Positions 62,859-64,000 of a stretch of 64,000 nt of DNA are shown one piece after another. Under the pieces are notes generated by a model. It ran no database searches and was not told where the DNA came from. It was given only the letters and a program-made list of their open reading frames with translations. The first letter of the stretch is position 1, and each line of letters opens with the position of its first letter. The position numbers were made by a program, and so were the translations under genes. The stretch comes from Strobilurus pachycystidiatus. Its lineage: Eukaryota; Basidiomycota; Agaricomycetes; Agaricales; Physalacriaceae. The stretch covers positions 124,001-188,000 of the forward strand of contig JAHLMK010000006.1 in the NCBI GenBank assembly GCA_019915135.1. Reading direction: 5' to 3'.

Positions 62859-64000
62859 TCAGAGTCGAAGTTGTTGTCTTCTCGGCTCTGTCCAATCTGA
62901 ATGGAGTTTACAATGAACGTGACGAAGTGCGGGGAGCTTGTCGGCGCGGAGGGAGGATATCTTCAAAGTCCGCTTCAACTCTCGAAGTTGCTGGTCGTAC
63001 AGCTCGCTGTCGCAGCTCGCCTTTATCTCCAACTCTTCTAGCGCCGGCGTGAGTTCAAGTGCCGCGTGAATCCGCTCAACTATGTCCGCGTGTCGCCCAC
63101 GGCCCTCAACGAAGGTGATAGACAAACGTTTTAGATCTCGGGACTGCGAATTCTCGAGGAATTTAAGGACGAGGTGCATCTCCTCTACCTCCAAATCCAG
63201 GACTTCCAAGGAAGGATGGCGCATGTTGGTTAAGAAGGGAGAATGGGGACAGAGCAAGAGTGTGAGACGGCGAAGCGGTGATGTGAGTCCTGGAGGGTCC
63301 GCAGGGGCGAGATCGTCATCTTGGGACGAACCCTCTTGGAGATGGTTCACTGCAAGCTGTTCCAACTGCGGGCAACCTGCGACAAAGCGGACCGCTTCCC
63401 TGAATGCGCTTCTTGCATCACGCGCGCAAAGACTAGCTTGTATTAAGGACTCCAATGGAATGTCGATGTCATGGATTTCACCAGAGAGGGAGACAGTGTG
63501 AAGAAGCGGCGCCGTTTGGAATGTATCGATGGCCGGGGATCCCGCCAAACGTTCGGTACAGATAGAAAGCGATTGCAACAGCGGCAATTTTCCTAAGAAA
63601 AGAGGGACCGACAACAAATGACACATCTGCCCACTGCTCCGAACGATCCATCAAAGAGCGAACGCATCTGTGATTGGCCTCCTTGAGTGTTTCTATACTA
63701 CTCGCGGATGGAGTAATGCGGGAAAAAAATCCACCTAGGTCCACCGCACCATCTTCGATCATCTGGAAGGTCAGAGGGTAGGTTCCTGTACGCTCGAGTC
63801 GAAGAGAAAGAAGTTCTGTCCAGCCGCTGGGATAGAAAGCGCGAATAACATGTTGGTGGGATTGGAGGTTTAAAGTCGCCCAGAAGGAAGGGTCAGACAA
63901 CGCTATTTCGCGCCATTGTTTACAGACGTGGCTGATCGGCCATGGACCTTTTGAGGTATCCAAGGCGTGCGGCCGTAACCAACTCTTCAGAGGAGGCTGG
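62859..64000 (-). pseudogene. F-box gene, 5' end beyond window, frameshifted
   Basis: From the window edge the frame reads into DTSKGPWPISHVCKQWREIA, the second half of the family F-box region, and on to SEQWADVSFVVGPSFL. At about 63585-63605 (AATTTTCCTAAGAAAAGAG) the homologous sequence GKLPLLQSLSICTERLAG lies in the other frame. A one-base indel beside the homopolymers is thus likely. It then stays open to QLRL and stop at 62859. No intron of plausible length fits. It could be a sequencing error, or a young pseudogene. Confidence 0.7.

Overview
The window is nuclear DNA of a filamentous basidiomycete, most likely an Agaricomycete. Evidence: short introns of about 45-70 nt with GT..AG ends; several F-box proteins of a family expanded in mushrooms; a KDZ-type (Kyakuja-Dileera-Zisupton) transposase with a CxC2-like cysteine cluster; a seven-helix DUF6534-type membrane protein; and intron-bearing tRNA-Phe genes. 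The species cannot be told. It is an accessory, transposon-rich region with few housekeeping genes.

Layout. 1-6.1 kb: two intact F-box genes on the minus strand. 7.1-8.3 kb: tRNA-Phe and a decayed copy of a DUF6534 gene; both are a segmental duplicate of the 40.2-42.3 kb locus. 9.7-23.6 kb: one F-box gene that carries a nonsense codon and is broken by a LINE (about 10.6-17.2 kb) and by a 5,536-bp LTR element (18,054-23,589). Removing the LTR element and one ACGT duplicate restores its reading frame to a stop at 23,638. 23.65-37.31 kb: a probable 13.7-kb KDZ transposon, bounded by a 10-bp direct repeat, with inverted 16-mers near its ends. It carries an intact 10-exon transposase and seven further intact multi-exon genes. 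Two of these have RNase H1 N-terminal-like (viroplasmin-like) folds and the rest are unrecognised. 38.9 kb: a tiny Cys/His-rich protein gene. 40.2-43.7 kb: tRNA-Phe, the intact DUF6534 gene, and a third tRNA-Phe. 44.04-52.06 kb: a complete tyrosine-recombinase retrotransposon (Ngaro/DIRS group) with split direct repeats A1-ORFs-B1-A2-B2. It has spliced gag and pol genes, and a small spliced gene on the opposite strand inside it. 52.4-54.3 kb: an unrecognised gene. 56-64 kb: four more F-box genes, of which one is intact, one is truncated, and two are frameshifted.

How it fits together. The F-box paralogues share a CxxC N-terminus, a coiled coil, an F-box and a leucine-rich tail. They show gain and loss by tandem duplication, truncation and frameshift. 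Four transposon classes (LINE, LTR, YR-retroelement, KDZ DNA transposon) have piled up among them, three at one F-box locus. A dispersed noncoding repeat of about 300 bp (called R1 here) occurs at least five times. The best candidates for undescribed biology are the KDZ element with its cargo genes, the LINE with a decayed RNase H domain between endonuclease and reverse transcriptase, and the antisense spliced gene inside the YR retroelement. All gene models were spliced by eye and checked for frame; none has been tested against a database or RNA.
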